A stretch of DNA of 46,056 bases from Halochromatium glycolicum. Its GTDB lineage: Bacteria; Pseudomonadota; Gammaproteobacteria; Chromatiales; Chromatiaceae. The number at the start of each line of letters is the position of its first letter. The first letter of the stretch is position 1. The stretch is taken from contig NZ_NRSJ01000044.1 of NCBI RefSeq assembly GCF_016584085.1, positions 1 to 46,056 of the forward strand. Direction: 5' to 3'. The position numbers and the translations under genes are program-made. The notes under the pieces were generated by a model. It searched no databases. It had not been told where the DNA came from and was given only the letters and a program-made list of their open reading frames with translations. Below, piece by piece: positions 15,986-24,696 of the stretch.

Positions 15986-16459
15986 TCAGCCGCCGCAGCC
16001 ACCAATGGTGACCTTGACCGGCTTTGCGGCGCTAAGCAGGCCAGAATCGGTCTGCACGACCGCGATCACATCGGCGGTCTCGGCCATCTTGATCCGGGTT
16101 GAGACAAACGGGACTGCGTTCTCACCGAGCTCGAATGAGGCGATCAACGGGGTGCTGTTGCCAGCAGCCATGATCGAGATGGACTTGGCGCCCGAGACGC
16201 CGCTCTCGACGGTGACCGGCACAACAGCGCCGTTCTCGGCGATGTCGGGTGCCTTGATCTTGACCTCGTCGCTGGTTTCGGTGGCATTGCTGCCGAGCAG
16301 GTCGTTCAACGCGGCCTCGGTGTCCTTGGCCTCGAAGGCGGCCTTGGGCCAGTTGGCGAGCACCGCACTGGGGGTGAGCAGGCCGGCACCGACGGCAACG
16401 CCGACAGCGCTGACACCAAGGGAGCCCTTCAGCAGGGTTCTACGTTTTGCGTCGATCAT
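15986..16459 (-). CDS. soxY: Thiosulfate oxidation carrier protein SoxY
   Basis: A 157-residue Tat-exported protein. The N-terminus KRRTLLKGSLG carries the twin-Arg motif, followed by a hydrophobic region and the cleavage-like site VLANWP. The C-terminus is the invariant GGCGG, whose Cys carries the covalently bound sulfur substrate in the Sox cycle. ATG at 16457-16459 has GAGGAG seven bases upstream. A TTG six bases earlier is less likely. It forms an operon with soxZ. Confidence 0.97.
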   Translation of the reverse strand: MIDAKRRTLLKGSLGVSAVGVAVGAGLLTPSAVLANWPKAAFEAKDTEAALNDLLGSNATETSDEVKIKAPDIAENGAVVPVTVESGVSGAKSISIMAAGNSTPLIASFELGENAVPFVSTRIKMAETADVIAVVQTDSGLLSAAKPVKVTIGGCGG

Positions 16460-16963
16460 GGACAATCTCCTCTATCGAACAGGGCTGTTAACCTTTGGGG
16501 GAGAGCGAAGAGACACACGGACCCGAGGAGGCTGCACGAGCCGTTCAGCCGGATCGAGCGGAGAGCCGATCAGGTGCGATCGGCGCGCTGGTCTCGGGAG
16601 GCGCCGGTAGACGGCCCCCTACTGACTGCCCGGGCGTGTTGAGCACGCCAGGCCGGCAGAGAACCAAGCACGTCGAGACCGATTGTCGCGGCCACGTCAA
16701 GCCTCCTGGTGTCGATCGTTCTTCTGCGTCGGTGGGCTCGCCCCTCTAGTCGAGGCGTTCGGATGTCACGGCCCTCTGCTCTCGGCAGTGGACCCGCCGA
16801 TTCGTTGCGAGACGGCCTGGAAGCTGGCGCCGCGACAGTAACCCAACTCGACGATCGATGTAGCTTAGCCGATTCCTCAGGTACTGAAAACCGCGTTTAT
16901 GCCTGGGCTTGCTGGTGAAAACCCGAAGTGTCGGCAGCCTGGCTTCGGTTGGGCCCGGCGCGC
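16460..16963. other. Intergenic region upstream of soxY
   Basis: About 500 bases between soxY and the bepA-like gene with no supported coding sequence. The open frames in it are short and compositionally like shadows. No tRNA, 6S RNA or riboswitch pattern was recognised. It presumably contains the soxYZ promoter, which could not be placed. Confidence 0.5.
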
Positions 16964-18439
16964 TCAATCACGCGCTTCGCGGGCCTTTTCCTGTGCCTGT
17001 AGCTCGCTCAGCCGCACCTGGATCTTCGAGGCGAGGTGGAAATCGATCTCGTTGAGACGCAGCGCGAGCTGCAGCTGACGGATGGCCGGCTCGAGCTCCC
17101 CGATCTGATAGAGATATTCGGCCCGATAGCGATAGTTCAGTGCGCGCTGACCGGACGTCCCGGCGGCGTCTGCCATCAACTCGTAGATCGAGGCGATGCC
17201 GGGTCGGATGGCGGCGAAGCGTTCGAGCGCGCTCAGGGCCTCAGCTGGGCGCGACGCGGACATCAATGCCTGCGCGTAGGCCTGATTGAGAGGCCAGTTG
17301 CCGGGGGCGAGCCCGACCGGTCCCTTGAGGTTGCGCACGGCACGCTCGGGCTGGCCGGCGCGGCGGTCGATCTCGGCCTGCAGCACCAGGAATTCGGTCT
17401 GAGTCGGATGCGCGTCGAGCAGGGGGGCGAGCTGTTGCCGCGCAGCGTCGAGGCGGCCGGCGCGCATCAGCGCGAGCGCGTAGCCATAGCGCTGGGCGGT
17501 CTCATCGCGGTAGCGCCCTTGCTCGAGGGTCTTCTCGAAGTGCTCGACCGCCCGTGTTGGGTTCGACTCTCGTTGCTGACGCAGGTTGGCGCGGGCCAGG
17601 TGGAAGCGGAGGCTATCGGGCCGCTGGCGCTGCCCATGCTGGCGGGCCCGGTTCAGTGCATCGGCGATGCGGCTGCTGGTCACCGGGTGCGTGCGCAGGA
17701 ACTCGGGGGCCTCGCTCTTGGACACCCGGTTGGTTCTGGCCAGACGTTGAAAGAAGCCCGGCATCGCGTAGGGGTTATGACCGGCACGGGAGAGGGTGTC
17801 GATGCCGATCCGGTCGGCCTCTTCCTCGTTGGCGCGGGTGAAATTGATCTGTTTTTGAGCGGCGGCGCCCTGAACGCCCATCAGTCCGGCCGCGCCCAGG
17901 TTGGAGTCGACGGTCGCCCCCAGCACCGCGGCGGCGAGCAGCAGTGCTGTTGCCGGCAGTGCCATCTGTCGTTGCGCCTCGAAGCTGCGCATCAGGTGAT
18001 CTTGACTGACGTGGGCGAGCTCGTGGGCGATCACCGCGGCCAGCTCGCCCTCGGTTTGGGCGGCGAGAATCAGCCCGGCGAAGATGCCGATGTGCCCGTC
18101 CGGTCCCGCAAAGGCGTTGACTGTCGGCTCGTCGATCAGGAAGAACTCGTAGTGGCCGGGATTGCCGCTGGCCGCAACGAGCTGTTGTCCGAGCGTCTGG
18201 AGATAGTCCGTCAGAACCGGGTCACTGGAGACCGGAAGCGCCTTGCGTACCCATTTCATGAACTCCTGTCCCAGATCGCGCTCTTCGGCGCGGGTCATCA
18301 CCGTATCGGCCGAGCTGCCGAAGTCGGGTAGATCGAATGGGTCCGTAGCCGCTGGTGCAGGCAGCACCGAGAGCGTGATGGCCAGCGCCAGCCAACCGGC
18401 GCGGGTCAGGAATCGTGCGATGGGGTTGACTGCCGCCAT
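16964..18439 (-). CDS. M48-family periplasmic metalloprotease, BepA-like, with TPR domain
   Basis: A 491-residue exported protein, close to E. coli BepA (487). A signal peptide (to about residue 31) is followed by the M48 domain with HELAH zinc ligands near residue 139 and the third ligand in NEEEADRIGID. A C-terminal half of tetratricopeptide-like repeats follows (SLRFHLARANLRQQRESNP, YAQALMSASRPAEALSAL, YLYQIGELEPAIRQLQLAL). BepA degrades stalled outer-membrane proteins such as LptD and promotes their assembly. The gene is on the same strand as, and 60 bases downstream of, the VWA/metallopeptidase gene. Confidence 0.9.
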   Translation of the reverse strand: MAAVNPIARFLTRAGWLALAITLSVLPAPAATDPFDLPDFGSSADTVMTRAEERDLGQEFMKWVRKALPVSSDPVLTDYLQTLGQQLVAASGNPGHYEFFLIDEPTVNAFAGPDGHIGIFAGLILAAQTEGELAAVIAHELAHVSQDHLMRSFEAQRQMALPATALLLAAAVLGATVDSNLGAAGLMGVQGAAAQKQINFTRANEEEADRIGIDTLSRAGHNPYAMPGFFQRLARTNRVSKSEAPEFLRTHPVTSSRIADALNRARQHGQRQRPDSLRFHLARANLRQQRESNPTRAVEHFEKTLEQGRYRDETAQRYGYALALMRAGRLDAARQQLAPLLDAHPTQTEFLVLQAEIDRRAGQPERAVRNLKGPVGLAPGNWPLNQAYAQALMSASRPAEALSALERFAAIRPGIASIYELMADAAGTSGQRALNYRYRAEYLYQIGELEPAIRQLQLALRLNEIDFHLASKIQVRLSELQAQEKAREARD

Positions 18440-18499
18440 GCGGGCGAATCGGGCCTCGTTCTGGGCCCTGGGGTCGGGGCCCGCTTAGGAGATAGGAGA

Positions 18500-19897
18500 T
18501 CAGTTGAGCTGAACGCGTTGTCCCCAGGGCACCTCGGCGCGGCCCTTGACCAGCCAGATGACCGGGTAGGGCGGTTCGTGCTCGGGAAACGCGCCATTGG
18601 CGTCGGTGAAGTAGACCAGCAGATCGGGGCTGATCCCTTGCTGCTCGACCCATTGGAACACGGGTTTGAAACTGGTGCCACCACCCCCTTTGAGATCGCG
18701 GGGGCGTTGGAATTGTTCCCAAGGCTCGAAGCGGAACGGGGCTCCAGGGCAGAGCGCCGCATCACAGGGCAGGAGCGTCACCTGGGCCTGCACCTGCGCC
18801 TTGAGGGCATCGATCTCGTCGATGAACTCCTGCACCTCGCTGTCCTTGATCGAGCCTGAGGTGTCGAGCGCGACGACCAGGTCAATACGCTGGCTGCGCA
18901 GGCTGGGCAGGATGTGGGCGCCCTCGCGACGGGAGGGCCGCGACCAGCTGTAGTCGTGGCGCGACAATGCGTTCATGTAGCGCGCTAGCAGCATGCGCCA
19001 CGGCAGCTGGGGCTGCAGCAGGTGGTCGATCATGCGCTTGAGCTCACCGCCGAGCCGGCCGGCCTGCATTGCCTGCTGGGCGGCGCCGGCCATGCGCTGC
19101 TGCCACTGCACCTGCAGCGTCTCTTGCTCGTCCGGTGTCAGCGGCTGCGGTCGAGCGCCGGCGCCGTCATCCGCCTCTGGCTCCGGCTGGGGCTCCGGCT
19201 GGGGCGCGTTGCTCGCCGGGCCCTGGGGCTCGCTATCACGCCGGGTCGCGCCCTGGGCACCACCCTGGCCTTGCTCGCTCTCCGCCGCTTGGCTGCTGCG
19301 CTGCTGCTGATCCTGGACGTCGCGCTCGTCCATGCCGGACTGCTGGCCTTGGCCCTCGCTGTCGCGGTCGTAGGCATGGGTGTCGAGGGTCTCGGACTGA
19401 TCGTTGTCGTCGAGCAGCGGGTAGATCTCCTCGGCGGTCATGCCCTTGTACATCGGCATCGCCAGCGCGTTCGGCGGCGGCTTCAGGCCATCGTCGATCA
19501 GGAGCGGGTTGATCGCGTAGTCGCAGGCCAGGTCCCAGCGGTGCTTGACCCGGTGCTGGCGGCGCGCGAAGTGCGAGAGCGCGCAGTGTAGTGCCTCATG
19601 CGCGAGCATGAACTGGGTCTCGTCGAGCGACAGGGCCTCGATATAGCTCGGGTTGTAGTAGAACGCCCGCGCATCGGTGGCCGTGGTCGGGCACCAGTCG
19701 CTGCTCGCCGGGCGCATCGGCAGGCGCAACACCAGCGCGCCGAGGAAGGGTTTGTCCAGGATCAGACGGGTGCGCGCCGATGACAGTTTGGTCTCGATCG
19801 CGGCCAGGTCCTGCGCATCCAGCGGCGGCGCGGCGGTCTCGCTCGGGCATTCACCCTGCGCATGGTCCTGCAGGTCTCCGATGAAGTCAGCAGCCAT
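18500..19897 (-). CDS. VWA-like putative metallopeptidase (DUF2201 type)
   Basis: A 465-residue protein. The N-terminal domain carries an HExxH-like motif (HEALHCALSHFARR) in the putative zinc peptidase region, followed by DLACDYAINPLLI. A Gln/Ser/Pro-rich linker (about 170-250) leads to a C-terminal VWA-like domain with the MIDAS-like DTSGSIKDSE and a later YFTDANG. This is the usual partner of MoxR-type AAA ATPases, and such pairs are thought to act as chaperones in metal or complex maturation. It follows the MoxR gene by 21 bases. Targets are unknown. Confidence 0.85.
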   Translation of the reverse strand: MAADFIGDLQDHAQGECPSETAAPPLDAQDLAAIETKLSSARTRLILDKPFLGALVLRLPMRPASSDWCPTTATDARAFYYNPSYIEALSLDETQFMLAHEALHCALSHFARRQHRVKHRWDLACDYAINPLLIDDGLKPPPNALAMPMYKGMTAEEIYPLLDDNDQSETLDTHAYDRDSEGQGQQSGMDERDVQDQQQRSSQAAESEQGQGGAQGATRRDSEPQGPASNAPQPEPQPEPEADDGAGARPQPLTPDEQETLQVQWQQRMAGAAQQAMQAGRLGGELKRMIDHLLQPQLPWRMLLARYMNALSRHDYSWSRPSRREGAHILPSLRSQRIDLVVALDTSGSIKDSEVQEFIDEIDALKAQVQAQVTLLPCDAALCPGAPFRFEPWEQFQRPRDLKGGGGTSFKPVFQWVEQQGISPDLLVYFTDANGAFPEHEPPYPVIWLVKGRAEVPWGQRVQLN

Positions 19898-19918
19898 AGG
19901 TCTCTATCGTCGCGGCGG

Positions 19919-20962
19919 TCATTCGTAGAGCATCACGTCGGCGATCGCGTTGGCCCAATCGGCGAAGGCCGGGACCTCGAACAGATCGCTGCCGATCGCG
20001 CGGTGCAGGTCCGAGACCAGCATCACGCCCATCTCGCGCTGCGGGAAGCGGCCGGCGTAGTGCAGGATGTTGCCGATGACCTCCTGCTGTTCGCCGCTCT
20101 CGCGCGCGCGGATCGCCTTGCCGACCAGCGCCGCCGCGACCGCGTATTGGAGATCGATCTCACTCGGCACCGGCACCGACTCGCCGCGGCAGATCGCGTC
20201 CAGATCCGGCATCTGGTCGATGCTGTTGACGAAGGCGGTCAGCTCGATGCCAGCGGCCGAGCCGACACAGGCCTGCAGCGTGCCCTGCAGCAGCTGCGGC
20301 TGGTCTTGGAACTTCTTGAGTGCGCGATGCGCGAACTCCCAGGAGCGCGGCGACGGGAAGGCAACCGGATTGTGGGCCGGGTCGAAGTCGAATAGCAGCT
20401 CGGGCCGGAAGCGCAGGAACGCGATCACGCGCTCGTCGATCCGGTTGCTGTAGGCCCAGGCGACCCAGTCGTCGAGGTGGGTCTCGACCTCGAAGTGCGA
20501 GAAGCGATTCGCCAGCGGCGCCGGCATACTGTAGGTGACGCCGCGATCGCCCTGGCGGTTGCCGGCGGCGAAGATCGCCCAGTGCTCGGGAACCTGGTAC
20601 TCACCGAGCCGGCGGTCGAGGATCAGCTGGTAGGCGGCCGCTGAGACCGCCGGCGGCGCCGAGGTGATCTCATCGAGGAACAGGATGCCGGCCGGGCCGT
20701 GGCGCTCCGCGTTCGGCAGGATGGCCGGCGTTGCCCACTCGACATGCTGATCGACCCGGAACGGGATGCCGCGCAGATCGCTCGGCTCCATCTGCGACAG
20801 GCGGATGTCGATCGCCGGGACCTGATGACGTTCGGCGACCTGGGCGATCATCTGCGACTTGCCCACACCGGGTGGTCCCCAGAGCATCACCGGTGTGTGA
20901 TGTCCATCGGCGGCACTACTGAGCTCGCGCTCGAGGACAGATAGCAGTTGGGCAGGTCGCAT
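19919..20962 (-). CDS. MoxR-family AAA+ ATPase
   Basis: A 347-residue AAA+ ATPase. Walker A is GPPGVGKSQM near residue 30, Walker B ILFLDEITSAPP, and sensor 1 lies around FAAGNRQGDRG, all in the MoxR helix-2-insert clade. The start at 20962 (MRPAQLLSVLE) was chosen over the longer frame because the ATPase domain begins directly after it. GAGGAG lies about ten bases upstream. It should work with the downstream VWA protein. Confidence 0.88.
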   Translation of the reverse strand: MRPAQLLSVLERELSSAADGHHTPVMLWGPPGVGKSQMIAQVAERHQVPAIDIRLSQMEPSDLRGIPFRVDQHVEWATPAILPNAERHGPAGILFLDEITSAPPAVSAAAYQLILDRRLGEYQVPEHWAIFAAGNRQGDRGVTYSMPAPLANRFSHFEVETHLDDWVAWAYSNRIDERVIAFLRFRPELLFDFDPAHNPVAFPSPRSWEFAHRALKKFQDQPQLLQGTLQACVGSAAGIELTAFVNSIDQMPDLDAICRGESVPVPSEIDLQYAVAAALVGKAIRARESGEQQEVIGNILHYAGRFPQREMGVMLVSDLHRAIGSDLFEVPAFADWANAIADVMLYE

Positions 20963-21342
20963 GATGGGCGGCTCTCCTCGACGGAATCGTCCGGGTTGAA
21001 TGGGCCGGATCGCGATGAGTCCGGCGTCAGGCATCGGCCGGCCTGCGCGATGGCTGTTCATCGCCGGCCTTCACCTACTCTAGGTTGGGTTTCGTCGACG
21101 CGAATCCCAAGCTCCTGGGCGCGCGCTCGAGCGGCCGGCGCTGGCGCGTATTAGAAGGAAGCGGTATTCTTATCCGTTAAGCCAGATTCGGGTGAATGCG
21201 CGCTGTGGCGATCCCCTGCGTGCGAGGCGCATCGGCAACCGGTCCGCTGCGCTCCCGGCACGGGCTTCGATCTCGCGGTCGCCCGACGAGGCTTCCGCAT
21301 CCCGATTATTTGCAACCGAATCACTAGCTAACCGGAGAGTGG

Positions 21343-21543
21343 ATGATGAACCAGTTCTATTATGACGCTGTCACGAAGATGGAACAGCTCGGTGTCGACG
21401 ACGAATACATCCAGGGCTGGCAATGCGGCTTCCTTCAGAATCCCAAGCGCGAGGAACAGCGGATCACCGAGGCCTATGAGGCCGGCTACAGTGACGGCGA
21501 GGAGAAGACGACCGATAACTTCTCCAAGTGGGTCAAGGGTTGA
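21343..21543 (+). CDS. Small conserved acidic protein, RMF-like motifs
   Basis: A 66-residue protein with a clear ribosome binding site (CGGAGAG) just ahead of tandem ATG codons and a strong terminator after it, so it is a genuine monocistronic gene. Two short related motifs, YIQGWQCGF and AYEAGYSDG, are about 20 residues apart. Similar aromatic-Gly-x2-x-G signatures occur in ribosome modulation factor, but the RMF basic character is absent here (the protein is acidic). Function is unknown and no family name is claimed. Confidence 0.7.
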   Translation: MMNQFYYDAVTKMEQLGVDDEYIQGWQCGFLQNPKREEQRITEAYEAGYSDGEEKTTDNFSKWVKG

Positions 21544-21622
21544 ATCCGCAGGCTCACCCCGGCGAGCCGCGGCAGATCATGTCGGCGCGCCACCGGTGGT
21601 GGGGCTGACGGCCTGGTCGTCG

Positions 21623-21646
21623 AGGCGGGCTCTCCCCGCCTTTTTC
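21623..21646 (+). terminator. Rho-independent terminator after the small acidic gene
   Basis: AGGCGGG (21623-21629) and CCCGCCT (21635-21641) form a 7-bp stem with a CTCTC loop, followed by TTTTC. It lies 80 bases after the stop codon of the 66-residue gene. The rest of 21544-21970 shows nothing else recognisable. Confidence 0.85.
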
Positions 21647-21970
21647 TTTATGGGCACTGGATGGGGTGCCAGCGCACGTGCTGGCTCCCCTCGATTGTTC
21701 GGTAAACGCCATGGTTGCACGTTGACCGGGCCATGAGCGTGAATGGGAGGTGGCGGCCCGAAGCGGGCGGCACCTTCGGATGCGTCCATCACCTGCCCCC
21801 GGAAGCTTCTGCGACCGGGTCGCGGAATCCGTGCGGAACCTATATGGGATCTGCGCGCAGGCACTGTGTTTTGTCGAACAGCTGCTGCGATCCGTTCGTT
21901 TTGAGCCGGGATGGCGCACTCGGGATGGCGCGCCGCCATGATCGCCAGCCCAGTTGAGCGGGGTGCGTTG

Positions 21971-22315
21971 ATGAGTGACAACAGCTATCTGAAGGACCTC
22001 GTGCTTCTTCGCAATGACCCGACCACGGTGCTCAAGGTGCGGGAGGCGGCGGCGCGCGGCGAGGTGGATGCGTTCTATGCACTAGGGCTGATCTACGCCG
22101 AAGGCCGTGGCGTGCCGATGGATCGTGCTCAGGCCCACTATTGGCTTTCGCTTGCGGTCAAGGAGGGCGATCAGGATGCCGAGCTGTTGCGCAATATCGT
22201 CGGCAGCCAAATGAGCGACGACGAGTACGAGGCCGCTAAGCGTTTGCGCGAGAAGCCGGTGCTCCAAGTGGTCGGCGCCCCGGTCGGGCCTCCCGTCAAC
22301 TCGTCAACCCAGTGA
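21971..22315 (+). CDS. Sel1-repeat protein, short
   Basis: A 114-residue protein with one or two Sel1-like (TPR-type) repeats: DAFYALGLIYAEGRGVPMDRAQAHYWLSLAVKEGDQDAELL. No signal peptide or membrane segment. Sel1 repeats mediate protein interactions and no partner is evident. The ATG at 21971 begins MSDNSYLKDL. A frame extending upstream has no ribosome binding site and an atypical sequence. It lies 120 bases upstream of tig on the same strand and could share its transcript. Confidence 0.75.
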   Translation: MSDNSYLKDLVLLRNDPTTVLKVREAAARGEVDAFYALGLIYAEGRGVPMDRAQAHYWLSLAVKEGDQDAELLRNIVGSQMSDDEYEAAKRLREKPVLQVVGAPVGPPVNSSTQ

Positions 22316-22435
22316 CGCGTCGACCCGTCCTTGATTCGGGTTGTCGGCGGCGGTGTTGTTTGGTCTCGCCGGCCCTTTGATGGTAGTTTCGTCCGTTTTC
22401 CCTGGTGCTGCTAGCGCCATGCCTGGAGGACAGCA

Positions 22436-23728
22436 ATGCAAGTATCGGTCGAGACCGGGGACGGTCTCACGCGACGGCTGAGGGTTGATCTCCCTGCTGA
22501 GGAGATTGAGCAGGAGATCGAGAAGCGACTGCAGAACTATGCGCGCTCGGCGCGTCTGCCCGGTTTCAGGCCGGGAAAGGTTCCGCTGCGCATGTTGCGC
22601 CAGCGCTACGGCGACTCGGTGCGGATGGAGGTGTTCGGTGAGCGGGTCGAGGCGAGCTGGCCGCAGGCGATCGCCGAGTCCGAGCTGCGCCCTGCCGGCC
22701 GTCCGGAGATCGAGCCGGATCTGGATCAGGCTGCCGGGCGCTACGGCTATGTCGCCGAGTTTGAGGTGTTTCCCGATCTCGAGCTGCAGTCGCTCGACGG
22801 CCGCTCCGTCACCCGGCCGGTGGTCGAGGTCACCGAGGCCGATGTCGACGAGACCATCGAGCGGGTACGGCAGCAGCGCAAGCGCTGGGAGTCGGTGGAA
22901 CGTGCGGCGGCTGAGGGTGACCGGGTGCTGATGGACTTCGAGGGCCGCGTCGATGACGAGCCTTTCGAGGGTGGCAGCGGCGAGGACATCCGGGTCGAGA
23001 TCGGCGCCGGGCGTTTCATTCCGGGCTTCGAGGAGCAGCTGATCGGCGCTGTCGCCGGCGACGAACGCTCGGTCGAGGTCGAGTTTCCTGAGGACTATCA
23101 GGAATCGGCCTTGGCCGGGAAACCGGCGGTCTTTGCGGTCAAGGTGAAGGACGTTGAGGCACCTGTGCTGCCGGATGTCGATGCCGAGTTCGTCAAGGAG
23201 TTCGGTGTCGAGGATGGCGACCTCGAGCGCTTCCGCGCCGATGTGCGCAGCAATCTGGAACGGGAGCTGAAGCAACGGGTCAGGACGAGGGTCAAGGATC
23301 AGGTCATGGATGCGCTGCTCGAGGCCAATCCGTTGACCGTGCCGAGCGCGCTGATCGCCGAAGAGATCGAGTCCCTGCGGCAGCAGGCGAACCAAAACCT
23401 CAACCTCGGCGGGGCGCAGATCAGCCTTCCGGATGAGCTGTTCGCTGACAACGCCCGTCGCCGGGTCGCGCTCGGGCTGATCATCGCCGAGGTCGTCAAG
23501 CAGCACGAGCTCGAGGCGGATTCCGACCGGCTGCGTGCCGCGCTCGAAGAGATGGCAGCCAGTTACGATGATCCGCAGGCGGTGATCGACTACTATCAGG
23601 CCGATCGACAACGGCTGGCCGGGGTCGAGTCGATGGTGCTGGAGGATCTGGTGGTTGAGCACCTGCTCGAACAGCTCCAGGTTGTCGAGGAGCCGACGAG
23701 CTTCAGCGCGCTGACGTCGCAAGATTAG
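22436..23728 (+). CDS. tig: Trigger factor
   Basis: A 430-residue ribosome-associated chaperone and prolyl isomerase, the usual length. The N-terminal ribosome-binding domain carries LPGFRPGKVPLRMLRQRYG (the E. coli signature is GFRxGKVP). The FKBP-type PPIase domain is centred on GDRVLMDFEGRVDDEPFEGG and RFIPGFEEQLIG, and the rest is the helical C-terminal substrate cradle. It heads the conserved order tig-clpP-clpX-lon. Confidence 0.98.
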   Translation: MQVSVETGDGLTRRLRVDLPAEEIEQEIEKRLQNYARSARLPGFRPGKVPLRMLRQRYGDSVRMEVFGERVEASWPQAIAESELRPAGRPEIEPDLDQAAGRYGYVAEFEVFPDLELQSLDGRSVTRPVVEVTEADVDETIERVRQQRKRWESVERAAAEGDRVLMDFEGRVDDEPFEGGSGEDIRVEIGAGRFIPGFEEQLIGAVAGDERSVEVEFPEDYQESALAGKPAVFAVKVKDVEAPVLPDVDAEFVKEFGVEDGDLERFRADVRSNLERELKQRVRTRVKDQVMDALLEANPLTVPSALIAEEIESLRQQANQNLNLGGAQISLPDELFADNARRRVALGLIIAEVVKQHELEADSDRLRAALEEMAASYDDPQAVIDYYQADRQRLAGVESMVLEDLVVEHLLEQLQVVEEPTSFSALTSQD

Positions 23729-23779
23729 CTTCGGCGCGCACGCGTCATTTCCCGAGACTGAGGCGAAGACCTGATCACT

Positions 23780-24418
23780 ATGAACATCGAAAACACTGGC
23801 ACGCGCGTCGATCCGCAGGCGCTCGGTCTGGTTCCGGTCGTCGTCGAGCAAACCGCACGCGGCGAGCGCTCGTTCGACATCTTTTCGCGGCTGCTCAAGG
23901 AGCGAGTCGTCTTCCTGGTCGGTCCGGTGGACGACCATGTCGCCAACCTCGTGGTTGCGCAGCTGTTGTTCCTCGAATCCGAGAATCCGGACAAGGACAT
24001 CCATCTCTATATCAACTCACCGGGCGGGTCCGTGACCGCCGGGCTGGCGATCTATGACACCATGCGCTTCATCCGCCCCGAGGTGAGCACGATGTGCGTG
24101 GGCCAGGCGGCCAGCATGGGTGCGCTGCTCCTCGCTGGCGGCGCGGCAGGCAAACGCTCCTGCCTGCCGCACTCGCGCATCATGATCCACCAGCCGCTCG
24201 GTGGCTTCCAGGGTCAGGCGAGCGATATTGATATCCACGCCCGCGAGATCCTGCACGCCCGAGATCAGCTCAACCGAATCCTTGCCCATCATACGGGCCA
24301 GCCGATCGAGCGGATCGCCGATGACACCGAGCGCGACCGTTTCATGGGCGGTGAGGATGCGGTCGAGTATGGGCTGATCGACAAGGTGCTCGATGCCCGT
24401 GACAAGCCGTCCACCTGA
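23780..24418 (+). CDS. clpP: ATP-dependent Clp protease proteolytic subunit
   Basis: A 212-residue serine peptidase. The catalytic triad is at Ser112 (GQAASMGA), His137 (RIMIHQPLGG) and Asp186 (ADDTERDRFM). A short propeptide-like N-terminus precedes the mature fold (QTARGERSFDIFSRLLKER). It assembles into tetradecameric rings that work with ClpX, encoded downstream. It begins 51 bases after tig. Confidence 0.98.
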   Translation: MNIENTGTRVDPQALGLVPVVVEQTARGERSFDIFSRLLKERVVFLVGPVDDHVANLVVAQLLFLESENPDKDIHLYINSPGGSVTAGLAIYDTMRFIRPEVSTMCVGQAASMGALLLAGGAAGKRSCLPHSRIMIHQPLGGFQGQASDIDIHAREILHARDQLNRILAHHTGQPIERIADDTERDRFMGGEDAVEYGLIDKVLDARDKPST

Positions 24419-24433
24419 ATCGGCGCCGATCCT

Positions 24434-24478
24434 GCCTATCGCGTGCGGCGCGTCACCGGGCGGGGCGCACGGATAGGC
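24434..24478. other. Stable hairpin in the clpP-clpX gap
   Basis: GCCTATCGCGTGCG pairs with CGCACGGATAGGC with a single bulged base, giving a 13-bp stem around an 18-base GC-rich loop. No T-run follows, so it is not a standard terminator; it may stabilise or attenuate the mRNA between clpP and clpX. Confidence 0.55.
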
Positions 24479-24696
24479 GCCCGGTGTTGGTAACGCCATT
24501 GCAATGACCTATATCGTGACCTGGGCCGCGCTGTCGATGGTGACAATCGGCCCTAAGAGGTTATGATCAGAAGGAAGTTTGCATGCATCTGACGCGCTTG
24601 ACAGGCGACGCAACGCGGCGTCGCTCTGCGTCATGCGCGTCTCATGAATTCCCCCACCCCGCTTGGCCCGCAGCGCCTATCCCGGAGAGTCGACCT

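Noticed and set aside
16780..16960. Possible structured RNA (6S, cobalamin riboswitch) upstream of soxY
   Set aside because: Read on both strands; none of the conserved riboswitch or 6S sequence elements could be found.
22304..24004. 566-codon minus-strand open frame
   Set aside because: Shadow frame antisense to tig and clpP, both strongly supported by family motifs. Long antisense frames are expected at this GC content.
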